Notes under the pieces: model-generated
Told to the model about the DNA's origin: nothing
Databases searched by the model: none
What the model saw: the letters and a program-made list of their open reading frames with translations, nothing else
Position numbers and translations under genes: made by a program
In this document: positions 29,983 to 39,437 of the stretch, piece by piece
How the letters are laid out: the number at the start of each line of letters is the position of its first letter
How positions within the stretch are numbered: position 1 is the stretch's first letter
Origin: Enterobacteriaceae bacterium RIT691
GTDB lineage: Bacteria; Pseudomonadota; Gammaproteobacteria; Enterobacterales; Enterobacteriaceae
Length of the DNA stretch: 64,000 nucleotides
Reading direction: 5' to 3'
Assembly: GCA_009668205.1 (NCBI GenBank)
Contig: WJYM01000009.1
Span: forward strand, 62,001 to 126,000

Positions 29983-30396
29983 GGCTATTATTCTCCTTGT
30001 TAGGATGTTAATAATATGTCGCACAAACGTTAATTGTAGGGCTTTTACTGGCTTTGTTTACTATTTGGGGGACAGATCACGCATTGATGATATCGAATGA
30101 AAATTCATCAAATGAATCTTTTACAGCAAATAATCACCTATCTGAATTTATAGTTTTTTCGTTTAAAAAAATCCCTTCATAACAAAATGTTACTTTCAGT
30201 AACCGGGCTTAATTCGCTTTAATCACGCTTTTGTCAGCTTAAAGCCCTGTTCTGAAAGGGTTGCGCAGCATGCCATACAGATGATACTGATACGGCGCGT
30301 TAAAAAACTCCATTCAAAGACGCAACACAAATCATCCCCTTTCAATGAGTGTCTTCGTGACAAGAAAGGCGCTCGGCATTAAGGAAGTCTGTCGTT
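29983..30396. other. 414-bp acs-gltP intergenic region
   Basis: No gene is seen. It must hold the divergent promoters of acs and gltP. A CRP half site (TGCGTGATCT on the minus strand, about 30070-30085) lies some 90-100 bases upstream of acs, where CRP acts on this gene in E. coli, but the second half is poor. In K-12 the nrfABCDEFG operon lies between these two genes; no trace of it is visible here. Confidence 0.6.
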
Positions 30397-31710
30397 ATGA
30401 AAAAAGCGAAAGTCAGTCTGGCGTGGCAGATCCTGCTCGCGTTGGTACTGGGTATTCTTTTGGGTAGTTATCTGCATTATCAAAGTGATAGCCGCGAATG
30501 GCTGATTGCCAATCTGCTTTCACCGGCGGGTGATATCTTTATCCATCTGATCAAAATGATCGTGGTTCCGATTGTTATTTCGACGCTGGTGGTCGGTATT
30601 GCTGGCGTGGGTGATGCAAAATCGTTGGGCCGTATCGGCGCGAAAACGATCCTCTATTTTGAGATAATCACCACGGTGGCGATTGTGCTCGGCATTACGC
30701 TGGCGAACGTGTTCAAGCCGGGAGCCGGTATCGATATGTCGCACCTGGCTACGGTGGATATTTCGAAATATCAAAACACCACCGCGGAAGTGGCGAGCCA
30801 TGCTCACGGCCTGATGGGGACCATTTTGTCTCTGGTGCCGACCAATATCTTCGCCTCAATGGCCAAGGGCGAAATGCTGCCTATCATCTTCTTCTCGGTG
30901 CTGTTTGGTCTGGGGCTTTCTTCACTGCCCGCCACGCATCGTGAGCCGCTGGTGACGGTGTTCCGTTCCGTTTCTGAAACCATGTTTAAAGTGACCCATA
31001 TGGTGATGCGCTATGCGCCCGTCGGGGTCTTTGCGCTGATTTCCGTGACTGTCGCGAACTTTGGTTTTGCTTCTTTGCTGCCGCTCGCCAAGCTGGTTAT
31101 CCTGGTGTACGCCGCGATTGTTTTCTTCGCGCTGGTGGTGCTGGGTGCGGTGGCGAAAATGTGTGGGCTGAGCATCTGGACTCTGATTCGTATCCTGAAA
31201 GACGAACTGATTCTGGCGTACTCCACCGCGAGTTCCGAGAGCGTGCTGCCGCGCATTATCGAGAAGATGGAAGCCTATGGCGCGCCACCGGCGATCACCA
31301 GCTTCGTGGTCCCGACCGGCTACTCCTTTAACCTCGACGGTTCAACGCTGTACCAAAGCATCGCGGCGATTTTCATCGCGCAGCTGTACGGTATCGACCT
31401 CTCGTTGGGCCAGGAAATCATTCTGGTACTGACGCTGATGGTGACGTCCAAAGGCATTGCCGGTGTGCCGGGCGTGTCGTTTGTCGTGCTGCTGGCGACG
31501 TTGGGCAGTGTCGGTATTCCGCTGGAAGGGCTGGCGTTTATAGCCGGTGTTGACCGAATCCTTGATATGGCGCGCACCGCGCTGAACGTGGTGGGTAATG
31601 CGCTGGCAGTGCTGGTGATTGCCAAGTGGGAACACAAGTTTGACCGCAAAAAAGCGCAGGCTTATGAGCGTGAAATGCTGGGCAAATTTGATCAGACCGC
31701 GAAACGTTAA
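30397..31710 (+). CDS. gltP: Proton/glutamate-aspartate symporter GltP
   Basis: Inner-membrane DAACS-family transporter that takes up L-glutamate and L-aspartate with protons. Its 437 residues equal the E. coli length. Family features are the serine-rich re-entrant loop AYSTASSESVLPRII, the PTGYSFNLDGSTLYQSIA segment and the second re-entrant loop region SKGIAGVPGVSFVVLLATL. Eight membrane helices are apparent. It is monocistronic and is followed by a hairpin. Confidence 0.97.
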   Translation: MKKAKVSLAWQILLALVLGILLGSYLHYQSDSREWLIANLLSPAGDIFIHLIKMIVVPIVISTLVVGIAGVGDAKSLGRIGAKTILYFEIITTVAIVLGITLANVFKPGAGIDMSHLATVDISKYQNTTAEVASHAHGLMGTILSLVPTNIFASMAKGEMLPIIFFSVLFGLGLSSLPATHREPLVTVFRSVSETMFKVTHMVMRYAPVGVFALISVTVANFGFASLLPLAKLVILVYAAIVFFALVVLGAVAKMCGLSIWTLIRILKDELILAYSTASSESVLPRIIEKMEAYGAPPAITSFVVPTGYSFNLDGSTLYQSIAAIFIAQLYGIDLSLGQEIILVLTLMVTSKGIAGVPGVSFVVLLATLGSVGIPLEGLAFIAGVDRILDMARTALNVVGNALAVLVIAKWEHKFDRKKAQAYEREMLGKFDQTAKR

Positions 31711-31752
31711 CCGATCGGTGCCGGCTGGCGTTTACGCTGGCCCGGCCTCGTG

Positions 31753-31776
31753 TGGGCCTGCAGGTTTGTAGGCCCA
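31753..31776. terminator. REP-like hairpin between gltP and yjcO
   Basis: TGGGCCT pairs with AGGCCCA around a ten-base loop in the gap between the convergent genes. No T run follows, so it could act as an mRNA-stabilising or Rho-assisted end rather than an intrinsic terminator. Confidence 0.55.
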
Positions 31777-31801
31777 TGCAAGCGAAGCCGCGCTGGGCAT
31801 T

Positions 31802-32470
31802 TTACTCCCCGCTCAGCGCATCCAGCGCTTCACAGCCAGAATCATTTCCTTCTACACAGCTGACGTTATACCAGTTCAACGCCTTCTGTTTGTTCGGTTC
31901 AATAAAGCCTTTTTCGCCTTCGCGGAACATCTCTGCTGCCCAGAATTCGGCGTAGCCGGAGCGTGACAGCATCGAACTATTTTTAAAGAACTGCGTGGCT
32001 TTGGCCTCGTCTTCTTTAACCTCACCGCCGTTGGCATAAATCATCCCGAGCAGCATTTGCGCATCGACAGCCGCATCGCTGTCGGTGTTTGCGGCGGCTT
32101 TTTCTAACAGGGACAGCGCACGCGGATAATCCGTCTTGCCTGCAAGGGAGTTCACTAAGGTGTGGGCGAGAACGATTTCACCGTTGGTGCTGCCCGCGAG
32201 CGTGGCCTGTTCCGCAAGCTTACGTGCGTCAGGCAGGTTGGTTTTCATCAACATTTGCGCCAGCAGGGCGGCGGCATCCGGCTCACCGCTTTGTGCGGCT
32301 TTTTCCGCCCAATAACGGGCATGGCGTTCATCGCCGGAGCTGAAATACGTATCGGCGAGATAATATTGAGCGCGCTTGTCGCCCGCTTCGGCCTGCTCTT
32401 TGTACTGGCTGCCTATCTCATCGGCCTGCGCGAGCAGGGGGAGCAACAGCAATAAACTGCAGCGTTTCAT
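31802..32470 (-). CDS. yjcO: Periplasmic Sel1-repeat protein YjcO
   Basis: A 222-residue secreted protein of the Sel1/TPR-like family, close to E. coli YjcO (229) and at the same place next to gltP. A short signal peptide (MKRCSLLLLLPLLAQADE) is followed by several Sel1-type repeats: RAQYYLADTYFSSGD, DAAALLAQMLMKT and SGYAEFWAAEMFREGEKG. Such repeats mediate protein contacts. The frame is open further upstream (to 32545), but this start directly precedes the signal peptide. Function unknown. Confidence 0.88.
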   Translation of the reverse strand: MKRCSLLLLLPLLAQADEIGSQYKEQAEAGDKRAQYYLADTYFSSGDERHARYWAEKAAQSGEPDAAALLAQMLMKTNLPDARKLAEQATLAGSTNGEIVLAHTLVNSLAGKTDYPRALSLLEKAAANTDSDAAVDAQMLLGMIYANGGEVKEDEAKATQFFKNSSMLSRSGYAEFWAAEMFREGEKGFIEPNKQKALNWYNVSCVEGNDSGCEALDALSGE

Positions 32471-32572
32471 TATGGGAATCATCCTTGAAAAGGAGTGCGT
32501 AGTATAAAGGGTGTACACAAATAAAAAAGGGGTGAAAAAATTCACCCCAAAATACCGACAAGATAATAAGCG

Positions 32573-34720
32573 TTAACCCAGCGCACTCTCACGTAAACGG
32601 GATTTCAACTTATTATATTCGTCGATCACATACTGCTCGGCGGCGTGCTGGTCGGCGATACGTTCAACCCGAACGGCGCAGTATTTATACTCCGGCGTTT
32701 TGGTAATCGGGCTTAGGTTTTCCGTCACCAGCTCGTTACAGGCCCCAATCCACCATTGATAGGTCATATACACCGCCCCTTTATTTGGGCGATCGCTGAC
32801 CTGTGCACGGGTGATAATTCTGCCTTTACGCGAGTTCACCCACACCAACGCTTCGTTCTCAATGCCAAGCGCGACGGCATCCGCTGTGTTGATTTGCGCG
32901 TAGCCAGGTTCATCCGCCAGCGCCGCCAGTGCCGCACAGTTGCCGGTCATTGAGCGGCAGGAATAGTGGCCGACTTCACGCACAGTGGAAAGTACCATCG
33001 GGTACTCTTCGGTGAGTTTATCGATAGGCGCAACCCAGTCGCAGGTGAAGAACTGCGCCAGCCCGTTTGGCGTGTCGAACTTCTCTTCGAAGAGATATGA
33101 CGTGCCCTGATCGGCGTCTGACTCATCGCGGCACGGCCACATCACATAGCCCAGTTCACCCATTTTTTCGTACGTGGCCCCTTTGAAGCTTGGGCACAGG
33201 TTACGCAACTCATCCCAGATTTCCTGAGTGTTGTTGTAATGCATTGGGTAGCCCATGCGAGTGGCGATTTCGCTGATGATCTGCCAGTCGGTTTTCAGAT
33301 CCCACTTCGGTTCCACCGCTTTAAAGAAGCGCTGGAAACCACGGTCAGCGGCGGTATACACCCCTTCGTGCTCACCCCAGGAGGTGGACGGCAGAATGAC
33401 GTCGGCCGCCGCAGCGGTTTTGGTCATAAAGATGTCCTGCACGATAACCAGTTCGAGATCGTCGAAGCCTTTGCGCACCGCAGAAAGTTCGGCGTCGGTC
33501 TGCAGCGGATCTTCACCCATGATGTACGCGGCCCGCACTTCGCCATGCGCCGCGCGGTGCGGCAGCTCGCTGATGCGATAGCCGGTATGTGCAGGCAGAC
33601 TTTCCACGCCCCAGGCTTTGGCGAATTTCTCGCGGTTGGCCGGATTGTTGATGTACTGATAGCCCGGATAGGTATCCGGCAGCGCGCCCATATCGCACGC
33701 GCCCTGCACGTTGTTCTGCCCACGCACCGGGTTGACGCCGACGCTCGGACGACCGAGGTTGCCGGTCATCATCGCAAGGCTGGTCAGTGAACGTACCGTT
33801 TCGACACCCTGATAGAACTGGGTCACGCCCATGCCCCACAGGATGGCGGCGGATTTGGCACCCGCGTACATTCTCGCGCACTGGCGAATTTCCTGGGCGC
33901 TGACACCGGTTATCGCTTCCACCGATTCCGGCGTATAGCCTTCGACAATTTTGCGATACTCCTCGAAGCCTTCAGTACGGCTGGCGATAAACGCCTGGTC
34001 GTACAGATTTTCTTCGATGATCACATGCCCAATGGCGTTCAGCAGCGCAATGTTGGAGCCGTTTTTCAGCGCTATGTGCATATCGGCAATGCGCGCGGTT
34101 TCAATTTTGCGCGGATCGCAGACGATAATTTTCGCCCCATTGCGTTTGGCGTTAATCACGTGATTCGCCACAATAGGGTGTGAATCTGCCGGGTTGTACC
34201 CGAAGATAAACACGAGATCGGTGTTATCAATCTCGTTGATGGCATTACTCATGGCGCCATTACCGACCGACTGGTGCAGACCTGCAACCGAAGGGCCGTG
34301 TCAGACGCGTGCGCAGCAGTCCACGTTATTGGTACCAATAACGGCGCGCGCAAATTTCTGCATGATGTAATTCGTTTCGTTCCCTGTTCCGCGTGAGGAA
34401 CCGGTGGTCTGGATAGCATCCGGGCCATACTTGGCCTTGATGGTGCTCAGGCGTTCCGCCACATAATTCAGGGCTTCGTCCCAGGACACCGCTTCCAGCT
34501 TGCCGCCGCGTTCACGACGGATCATCGGGGTTTTCAGGCGTGGCGTCAGGATCTGGGTATCGTTAATAAAGTCCCAGCCGTAGTAACCCTTCAGGCACAG
34601 CGTGCCTTTGTTGGTTTTGCCCTGCGCCGCTTCCGCCCGGATTATTTTGCCGTTATCCACCACCAGGTTTATCTTGCAGCCCGATGCGCAGTAAGGGCAA
34701 ACCGTGACGACTTTTTTCAT
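32573..34720 (-). CDS. fdhF: Formate dehydrogenase H, selenopolypeptide subunit
   Basis: Molybdopterin- and selenocysteine-dependent enzyme that oxidises formate in the formate hydrogenlyase complex. The gene is read through an in-frame TGA at 34301-34303, giving Sec140 in the context CARV-U-HGPSVAG; a plain ORF search would split it in two. With read-through it is 715 residues, the E. coli length. The [4Fe-4S] ligands Cys8, Cys11, Cys15 and Cys42 are present, as are His141 and the molybdopterin-binding C-terminal domain. A SECIS hairpin, a sigma-54 promoter and an upstream activator palindrome complete the locus. Confidence 0.97.
34264..34303 (-). promoter_or_regulatory. SECIS element for Sec140 of fdhF
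   Basis: Directly after the TGA, the mRNA can fold with an apical hairpin pairing GGTTGCA with TGCACC around GGTC (34273-34289 on the plus strand). This is the E. coli fdhF SECIS layout, which binds SelB and places selenocysteine. Confidence 0.92.
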
Positions 34721-34770
34721 CGGTTTCGCTCCAGTTAAACAGTCGCATAAATGCGTTCAGCGCTCGTTAA

Positions 34771-34786
34771 TGCAGGTTTTATGCCA
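34771..34786 (-). promoter_or_regulatory. Sigma-54 promoter of fdhF
   Basis: On the minus strand TGGCATAAAACCTGCA has GG and GC elements at the -24/-12 spacing. It lies 50 bases upstream of the fdhF start, as expected for the FhlA/RpoN-dependent fdhF promoter. Confidence 0.9.
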
Positions 34787-34846
34787 GTCTTCTTTGTAGG
34801 GGTATTCCCGGGGTTTATCGCGCCTGTGGATGACGAAACGGCGTAA

Positions 34847-34869
34847 TTCGACAGTTTTGACGTGTCGAA
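34847..34869. promoter_or_regulatory. Candidate FhlA upstream activating site
   Basis: TTCGACA and TGTCGAA are perfect 7-bp arms around a nine-base spacer. The centre is about 100 bases upstream of the predicted fdhF transcription start, the place of the FhlA site in E. coli. Confidence 0.65.
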
Positions 34870-34982
34870 AGGCATTGGGATGTGACGGCGGTTAAAGATT
34901 CGTCACCCGGAAGTGGAAATGGCTGGAGGCCGCAGCAGAATCGATCAGACTTAACGTTATGGCAATCAGGCAGGGGCTGACG

Positions 34983-35714
34983 ATGAAACCGCGCATTCTG
35001 GTCATTGATGACGACATCGCTATGTGTGAGCTCCTGCGGGATGTGCTCGCCGAACACGTTTTTGACGTTGCGGTGTGCCACCTCGGGCAGCAGGGGGTGG
35101 CAATGGCCGCAGAGCACCCGGATATTGCTTTAGTGCTGCTCGATATGATGCTGCCAGATATCAACGGGTTACAGGTACTTACCCAGCTGCAAAAAATCCG
35201 CCCGGCGCTGCCCGTCGTGATGCTGACCGGTCTTGGCAGTGAATCGGACGTGGTGGTTGGGCTGGAAATGGGCGCGGATGATTACATCGGTAAGCCCTTC
35301 AATCCGAGGATTGTGGTGGCGCGTCTGAAAGCGGTTCTGCGTCGGACGGGGGCGTTAACCCCCGACGCCAGCAGCGGGCAGGGCAACGGAATGACCTTTA
35401 ACGGCTGGCGGTTGGACACCCAGCGCGGTGAGCTGAGCAACCCGCAGCAGCAGCTGATTCCGTTGACGCAAGGAGAGTTTGGCTTGCTGCAGGCGCTGGC
35501 GCAAAATGCACGTCGGGTGCTGAGCCGTGAACAATTGCTGGAGCTTACGCACAGCGAAAGCATGGAGGTGTTCGATCGCACGATCGATGTGCTGATCATG
35601 CGCCTGAGACGCAAGATCGAGCTGAATCCTCATCAGCCAACCCTGATCAAAACCCTGCGCGGGTTGGGCTATGTGTTTGCCGCGGACGTGGCGCATAGCG
35701 ACAAAGCGGCCTGA
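34983..35714 (+). CDS. OmpR-family two-component response regulator
   Basis: A 243-residue response regulator. The receiver (about residues 1-118) has the acidic pair DDD near residue 9, the phospho-accepting aspartate in LVLLDMMLPD (near 57) and the conserved lysine in YIGKPF. The winged-helix DNA-binding domain (about 135-232) shows the OmpR/PhoB pattern LTQGEFGLLQAL...SREQLLEL...DRTIDVLIMRLRRKIE...LIKTLRGLGYVF. The ATG at 34983 follows CAGGGGCTGACG. It faces away from fdhF and toward the sugar operon, whose far end is bounded by an orphan-looking hybrid kinase; the two probably work together (inference). Confidence 0.9.
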   Translation: MKPRILVIDDDIAMCELLRDVLAEHVFDVAVCHLGQQGVAMAAEHPDIALVLLDMMLPDINGLQVLTQLQKIRPALPVVMLTGLGSESDVVVGLEMGADDYIGKPFNPRIVVARLKAVLRRTGALTPDASSGQGNGMTFNGWRLDTQRGELSNPQQQLIPLTQGEFGLLQALAQNARRVLSREQLLELTHSESMEVFDRTIDVLIMRLRRKIELNPHQPTLIKTLRGLGYVFAADVAHSDKAA

Positions 35715-35715
35715 A

Positions 35716-35747
35716 TGCCGGATGCGCTGTGCTTATCCGGCCTACAA
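35716..35747. repeat. REP element between the response regulator and kinase genes
   Basis: TGCCGGATGCG...CTTATCCGGCCTACA is a typical REP palindrome, starting one base after the response regulator stop. A degenerate second unit (GGCCGCCACCCGG) follows at about 35763-35776. Confidence 0.85.
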
Positions 35748-35780
35748 AATCACAGATCGCATAGGCCGCCACCCGGTAAT

Positions 35781-36788
35781 TCAAACGCCATTCTCACTGA
35801 TAAACACCTGCAACTCCTCCAGCGTTTTCGCCCCGTCAATGGCATTGGCGCATAACAAACTGGCGCGGGCGCAGGCATGGGCCAACTGAACACTTTCCCG
35901 CAGCGACCAGCGTTCGTGACAGCCGTACAGGAACCCGGCGCAGAAGGCATCTCCTGCGCCTACGCTGCCGACAATCTCGGTCTGGTCCAGCCGCCACGAC
36001 GGCACCCACTGGCCCGTTTCATCGGGCGCTTCGCACCAGGCACCTTCCGGGCAATGGATCACCACGCGCTGCCTTACGCCTGCCTGCAAGAGCAGCGCGG
36101 CGGCGCTGGCGATATTGTCGATTATCGGCTCGCCGTCTGGCGCCCGGATCGCCAGTTCGCTGAATTCCCCGGCTTCCAGTTCGTTAATCACCAGATAATC
36201 GAGATGCTGCAATGCCGGGCGCACCAGCGGCTGATAGCGCGGATCGCCTTTGCGGGAGACTAAATCGAGCGAGGTTTCATAGCCTTTCTCCCGCATCTGC
36301 GCCAGCAGGCGTGCGGCGCGGGTACCAAACTCTTTATCCGCCAGATCGAGGCTGTCGAGCAGCAGCAAATAGCCAAGATGGAAGATCTTCATCGATCCTT
36401 CCAGCCTGTCGAACGCGGGCAGGTCTAACAGGCGATTCGCGCCGGGAGAGTGAAAGAATGTGCGCTGGCCTGTGGGATCGGTCATCACCTGCGACATGGA
36501 GGTGGGCGCAAAGCTGGTGCGCTGCACGTGCTGACGATTGACGTGATACTGGTCGAGCATCGCCATAATATAGTCACCGTCGCTGTCTTCGCCGATCAGC
36601 CCGACGGCCTGTAGCGGCAGATGGCTGCGCATTTGCGCCAGCGTCAGCAAGACATTCAGCGGCGCGCCGCCGGTGGAGCGTTCACTGTGGGTAATTTCAG
36701 CCAGCCAGCCGCGCTCCGGCCACTGCACGATTTTATGGACGTGATCCACCAGCATGTTGCCGGCGGCGATGATCCCCTGGCGTTCCAT
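35781..36788 (-). CDS. PfkB/ribokinase-family sugar kinase
   Basis: A 335-residue carbohydrate kinase of the PfkB family and the last gene of the sugar operon. The N-terminal GNMLVDHVHKI and STGGAPLNVLLTLAQM segments form the substrate-binding side. The catalytic signature GSVGAGDAFCAGFLYG (about residues 272-287) holds the base aspartate and the anion hole. Its ATG overlaps the aldolase stop by one base (TAATG), so translation is coupled. In the pathway it should phosphorylate the ketose made by the isomerase, or a 1-phosphate, before aldol cleavage; the exact substrate cannot be read from the sequence. Confidence 0.88.
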   Translation of the reverse strand: MERQGIIAAGNMLVDHVHKIVQWPERGWLAEITHSERSTGGAPLNVLLTLAQMRSHLPLQAVGLIGEDSDGDYIMAMLDQYHVNRQHVQRTSFAPTSMSQVMTDPTGQRTFFHSPGANRLLDLPAFDRLEGSMKIFHLGYLLLLDSLDLADKEFGTRAARLLAQMREKGYETSLDLVSRKGDPRYQPLVRPALQHLDYLVINELEAGEFSELAIRAPDGEPIIDNIASAAALLLQAGVRQRVVIHCPEGAWCEAPDETGQWVPSWRLDQTEIVGSVGAGDAFCAGFLYGCHERWSLRESVQLAHACARASLLCANAIDGAKTLEELQVFISENGV

Positions 36789-37648
36789 TAGGCTTTCCCC
36801 GCGCTGCCGAAGATGCGCATCTGCTCTGCCACGGTATCGGCGATGGCCGTTTCGATGCCCAGCAGCAGTTCAGCGAATTCGTCGTAGATGGGCTGACGAT
36901 GCGTTATGCGTTGCTCAACGGCGTGCAAAGCGGCCTGCGACATACCGGTATAGAAATTGATCTTGTGGATCCCAAGCTCAATGGCGCGACGAAAATCGGC
37001 GTCGCTGATCCCGGATCCGCCGTGCAGCACCAACGGCAAACCTGTTTGTTGGCGGATTGCGTCGAGGCGAGCAAAATCGAGTTTCGGCTCGCCTTTATAT
37101 TTTCCGTGCGCGTTACCAATGGCGACCGCCAGTGCATCGATCCCTGTTCTGTCGACAAACTCGCGGGCCAGATCCGGGTCGGTAAAGAAGGCTTCATCGG
37201 CGTGGCCATACAGTGCGCCGCCTTCATCGCCGCCAACGGCGCCCAGTTCTGCCTCCACTGACACGCCCACGGCATGACACATCTTCACCACTTCTCGGGT
37301 CTGGCGAATATTCTCGTCATAGCTGAGCGTGGAGCCATCGAACATCACAGAGCTAAAGCCCAGCCGCAGCGCACGCACCACCGCCTCAAAATGCAGGCCG
37401 TGGTCGAGATTCAGCACCACCGGAATGTCGTGTTTTGCCGCTTCAAAACGCACGGCTTCCACCAGCGATTCCAGCGACAGATACTTAAAATGCACTTCGG
37501 CAATGTTGATGATAAACGGCGAGCGCTCCTGTTCCGCTGCGGCAAACAGCGCGCGCAGAAAGTGAGAGTCGAGTACGTTAAATGCCCCTAACGCGTAGTG
37601 ATGCTCGCGGGCATGGGCCAGGCCTTCGGCAAGAGAAATCATCGGCAT
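36788..37648 (-). CDS. Class II (zinc) ketose-bisphosphate aldolase family protein
   Basis: A 286-residue member of the class II fructose/tagatose-bisphosphate aldolase family (GatY/KbaY-like). Zinc ligands and catalytic residues are visible in VVLNLDHGLH, EAELGAVGGDE, GNAHGKYKG and VLHGGSGISD. It should cleave a phosphorylated ketose to dihydroxyacetone phosphate and an aldehyde. It lies between the isomerase (11 bases upstream) and the kinase (one-base overlap). Whether the substrate is a 1-phosphate or 1,6-bisphosphate is open. Confidence 0.9.
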   Translation of the reverse strand: MPMISLAEGLAHAREHHYALGAFNVLDSHFLRALFAAAEQERSPFIINIAEVHFKYLSLESLVEAVRFEAAKHDIPVVLNLDHGLHFEAVVRALRLGFSSVMFDGSTLSYDENIRQTREVVKMCHAVGVSVEAELGAVGGDEGGALYGHADEAFFTDPDLAREFVDRTGIDALAVAIGNAHGKYKGEPKLDFARLDAIRQQTGLPLVLHGGSGISDADFRRAIELGIHKINFYTGMSQAALHAVEQRITHRQPIYDEFAELLLGIETAIADTVAEQMRIFGSAGKA

Positions 37649-37659
37649 AGCGTTTTCCT

Positions 37660-38346
37660 TCAGCTGCGAAACAGGCGGTACTCATTGCACAGGACCAGAT
37701 GCGCTGGCTCGTCTTCTTCAATGCTGTTGTAGCGGTCGAGTGGGTAGAGAAAGTGATTGTCATGGTCGTCATCGTTGATGGTCGACACTTCTCCTACCAG
37801 CACATCGCCGAAACCCCGTTCTCCCCAGAAGCTGTGGTAAAGCCCTGGCGGCAGACAAATGCTTTCGCCTGGCATCAAACGAAGCTGGCTGCCCGCCGCA
37901 TGCGTCTGCTGACAGCCATCCACCGAGACGCTGACATCACTGTTTTCCGTTTGCTCGTGCGCGTCGGCGTTCCACAGCTCGATGATCAGATTCCCGCCGC
38001 CGCGGTTAATGATGTCTTCCCGCTTACGCCAGTGAAAATGCATCGGGGTCACCTGCCCATCGCGAACGTGCATGATTTTCTCAGCATAGCTTTTTTCGTA
38101 GGGCATGCCGTTGGGAGAGCCATTACGCAGGGTAAACAGCGTCAGCCCCTGAGCAAGAAACTGATTGCCGCCAAAGGCGGTGACATCCCAGCCGAGTTTA
38201 AGCGCAAAGACCTCATGCCAGGCATCGGGATCGAGCTGCTGCCATTTGGTGGGCGGGAAACTGGCAAACGGTGGCAGATGGACGTCGTGCATGGAGAAAA
38301 ACTGACGCGTCTGGCCGAGTATGTCGTTGATGTCGGAACGTTTCAT
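37660..38346 (-). CDS. D-lyxose isomerase family protein
   Basis: A 228-residue cupin-type sugar isomerase of the D-lyxose ketol-isomerase family, which interconverts D-lyxose with D-xylulose and often D-mannose with D-fructose. The metal ligands appear as PMHFHWRKRED (two His and Glu) and the later His of LPPGLYHSFWGE. A related enzyme is known from E. coli O157:H7. It is in the middle of the operon, after the binding protein gene and a palindromic repeat. The start follows CAGGAGAATCG. Confidence 0.88.
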   Translation of the reverse strand: MKRSDINDILGQTRQFFSMHDVHLPPFASFPPTKWQQLDPDAWHEVFALKLGWDVTAFGGNQFLAQGLTLFTLRNGSPNGMPYEKSYAEKIMHVRDGQVTPMHFHWRKREDIINRGGGNLIIELWNADAHEQTENSDVSVSVDGCQQTHAAGSQLRLMPGESICLPPGLYHSFWGERGFGDVLVGEVSTINDDDHDNHFLYPLDRYNSIEEDEPAHLVLCNEYRLFRS

Positions 38347-38366
38347 CGATTCTCCTGTGGTGTTTT

Positions 38367-38452
38367 CCCCTCACCCTAACCCTCTCCCCAAAGGGGAGAG
38401 GGAACGTTCTTTTCTCCCTCGCCCCTATGGGGAGAGGGCCGGGGTGAGGGGA
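38367..38452. repeat. CCCTCTCCC/GGGAGAGGG palindromic repeat, locus 2 (inside the sugar operon)
   Basis: Two inverted units (38367-38403 and 38414-38452), each built on CCCTCTCCCC/GGGGAGAGGG or CCCTCGCCCC/GGGGAGAGGG. It lies between the binding-protein gene and the isomerase gene, where such hairpins often shield the upstream mRNA of an abundant binding protein (inference). Confidence 0.88.
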
Positions 38453-38465
38453 GAAGGCATAACCG

Positions 38466-39407
38466 TTACTTAACCGTCCATCCCTTATAGCTGCCGACGT
38501 TGTTCTTATCGATCATCGTCACCGGGATCAGCACAGGCTCTTTCGGCGCGGGCTTGCCCTGTAGAATGTCATAGCCGATTTCGACCGCTTTTGCCGCCAT
38601 GACCTGAGGATCCTGCGCCGGTGTTGCCACAAACAGCGAATTCTGGCGCTTCAACGCCTCTTCGCCATCCGGTGATCCATCCACGCCAACGATAAAGAAC
38701 TCTTTGCGCTGCGCCTGTTTTGCCGCCAGATCGGCACCGATCGCGGTAGGATCGTTAATGGCAAATACGCCGTCGATCTTCGGATTTGCCGCCAGCAGAG
38801 AGGTCATCACTTCCAGGCCACCATCCCGGCTGCCTTTCGCATTCTGGTTATCGGACAGCACTTTGATGTCAGGGTGTTTCTTGAATTCGGTCTGACAGCC
38901 TTCCACACGGTTTTGCACCGCGGACACCGGTGGCCCGTTGATGATAACCACGTTGCCTTTGCCTTTCAGACGGTCGGTGATGTATTTACAGGCCATTTCG
39001 CCCGCCTGGGTGTTGTTGGAGGTGATGGTCGCATCGGCGCCTTCTGCCGCTACGTCAACCGCCACCACCACAATACCTGCGTCTTTCGCCCGCTTCACGG
39101 CCGGGCCGATGCCCTTAGAATCCGCCGCGTTGAGAATGATCATGTCGACTTTCGCCGCGATAAAGTTATCAATCTGCGAAACCTGCTGGCCCAGGTCGTA
39201 GCCGCTGGACACCAGCGTCACCTTGACGTTATCCCCCGCCAGCTTACGGGCTTCCAGTTCAGCCCCTTTGGTGATTTGCACGAAGAACGGGTTGGCAAGA
39301 TCGCCCACCGTCACGCCGATGGACTTCAGCTCTTTGGCCTGCACAAACGGCGCGGCGGCGAGCAGGGTGCCTGCACAGAGTGCGAGGGCAAGTGGCTTTA
39401 AACGCAT
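38466..39407 (-). CDS. Periplasmic sugar-binding protein of an ABC transporter
   Basis: A 313-residue type I periplasmic binding protein (RbsB-like, Peripla_BP_4). A signal peptide (about residues 1-24, ending VQA) is followed by the two-lobe pattern: SIGVTVGDLANPFFVQITKGAE, ADSKGIGPAVKRAKDAGIVVVAVDV, INGPPVSAVQNRVEGC and VFAINDPTAIGADLA. It is the third gene of the operon, after the ATPase and permease. The ligand is probably a pentose or hexose, in line with the downstream isomerase. Confidence 0.93.
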   Translation of the reverse strand: MRLKPLALALCAGTLLAAAPFVQAKELKSIGVTVGDLANPFFVQITKGAELEARKLAGDNVKVTLVSSGYDLGQQVSQIDNFIAAKVDMIILNAADSKGIGPAVKRAKDAGIVVVAVDVAAEGADATITSNNTQAGEMACKYITDRLKGKGNVVIINGPPVSAVQNRVEGCQTEFKKHPDIKVLSDNQNAKGSRDGGLEVMTSLLAANPKIDGVFAINDPTAIGADLAAKQAQRKEFFIVGVDGSPDGEEALKRQNSLFVATPAQDPQVMAAKAVEIGYDILQGKPAPKEPVLIPVTMIDKNNVGSYKGWTVK

Positions 39408-39437
39408 GTTGTGTTCCTCTTTAGTAGGGAAATGTTG

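Noticed and set aside
34301-34303. Apparent stop codon splitting fdhF into two frames, suggesting a pseudogene
   Set aside because: The TGA is at the Sec140 position with conserved flanks and a SECIS hairpin, so it is selenocysteine recoding.
38367-38452. CRISPR-like repeat unit
   Set aside because: Only two inverted units with no series of regular spacers, and the same palindromes occur singly elsewhere.
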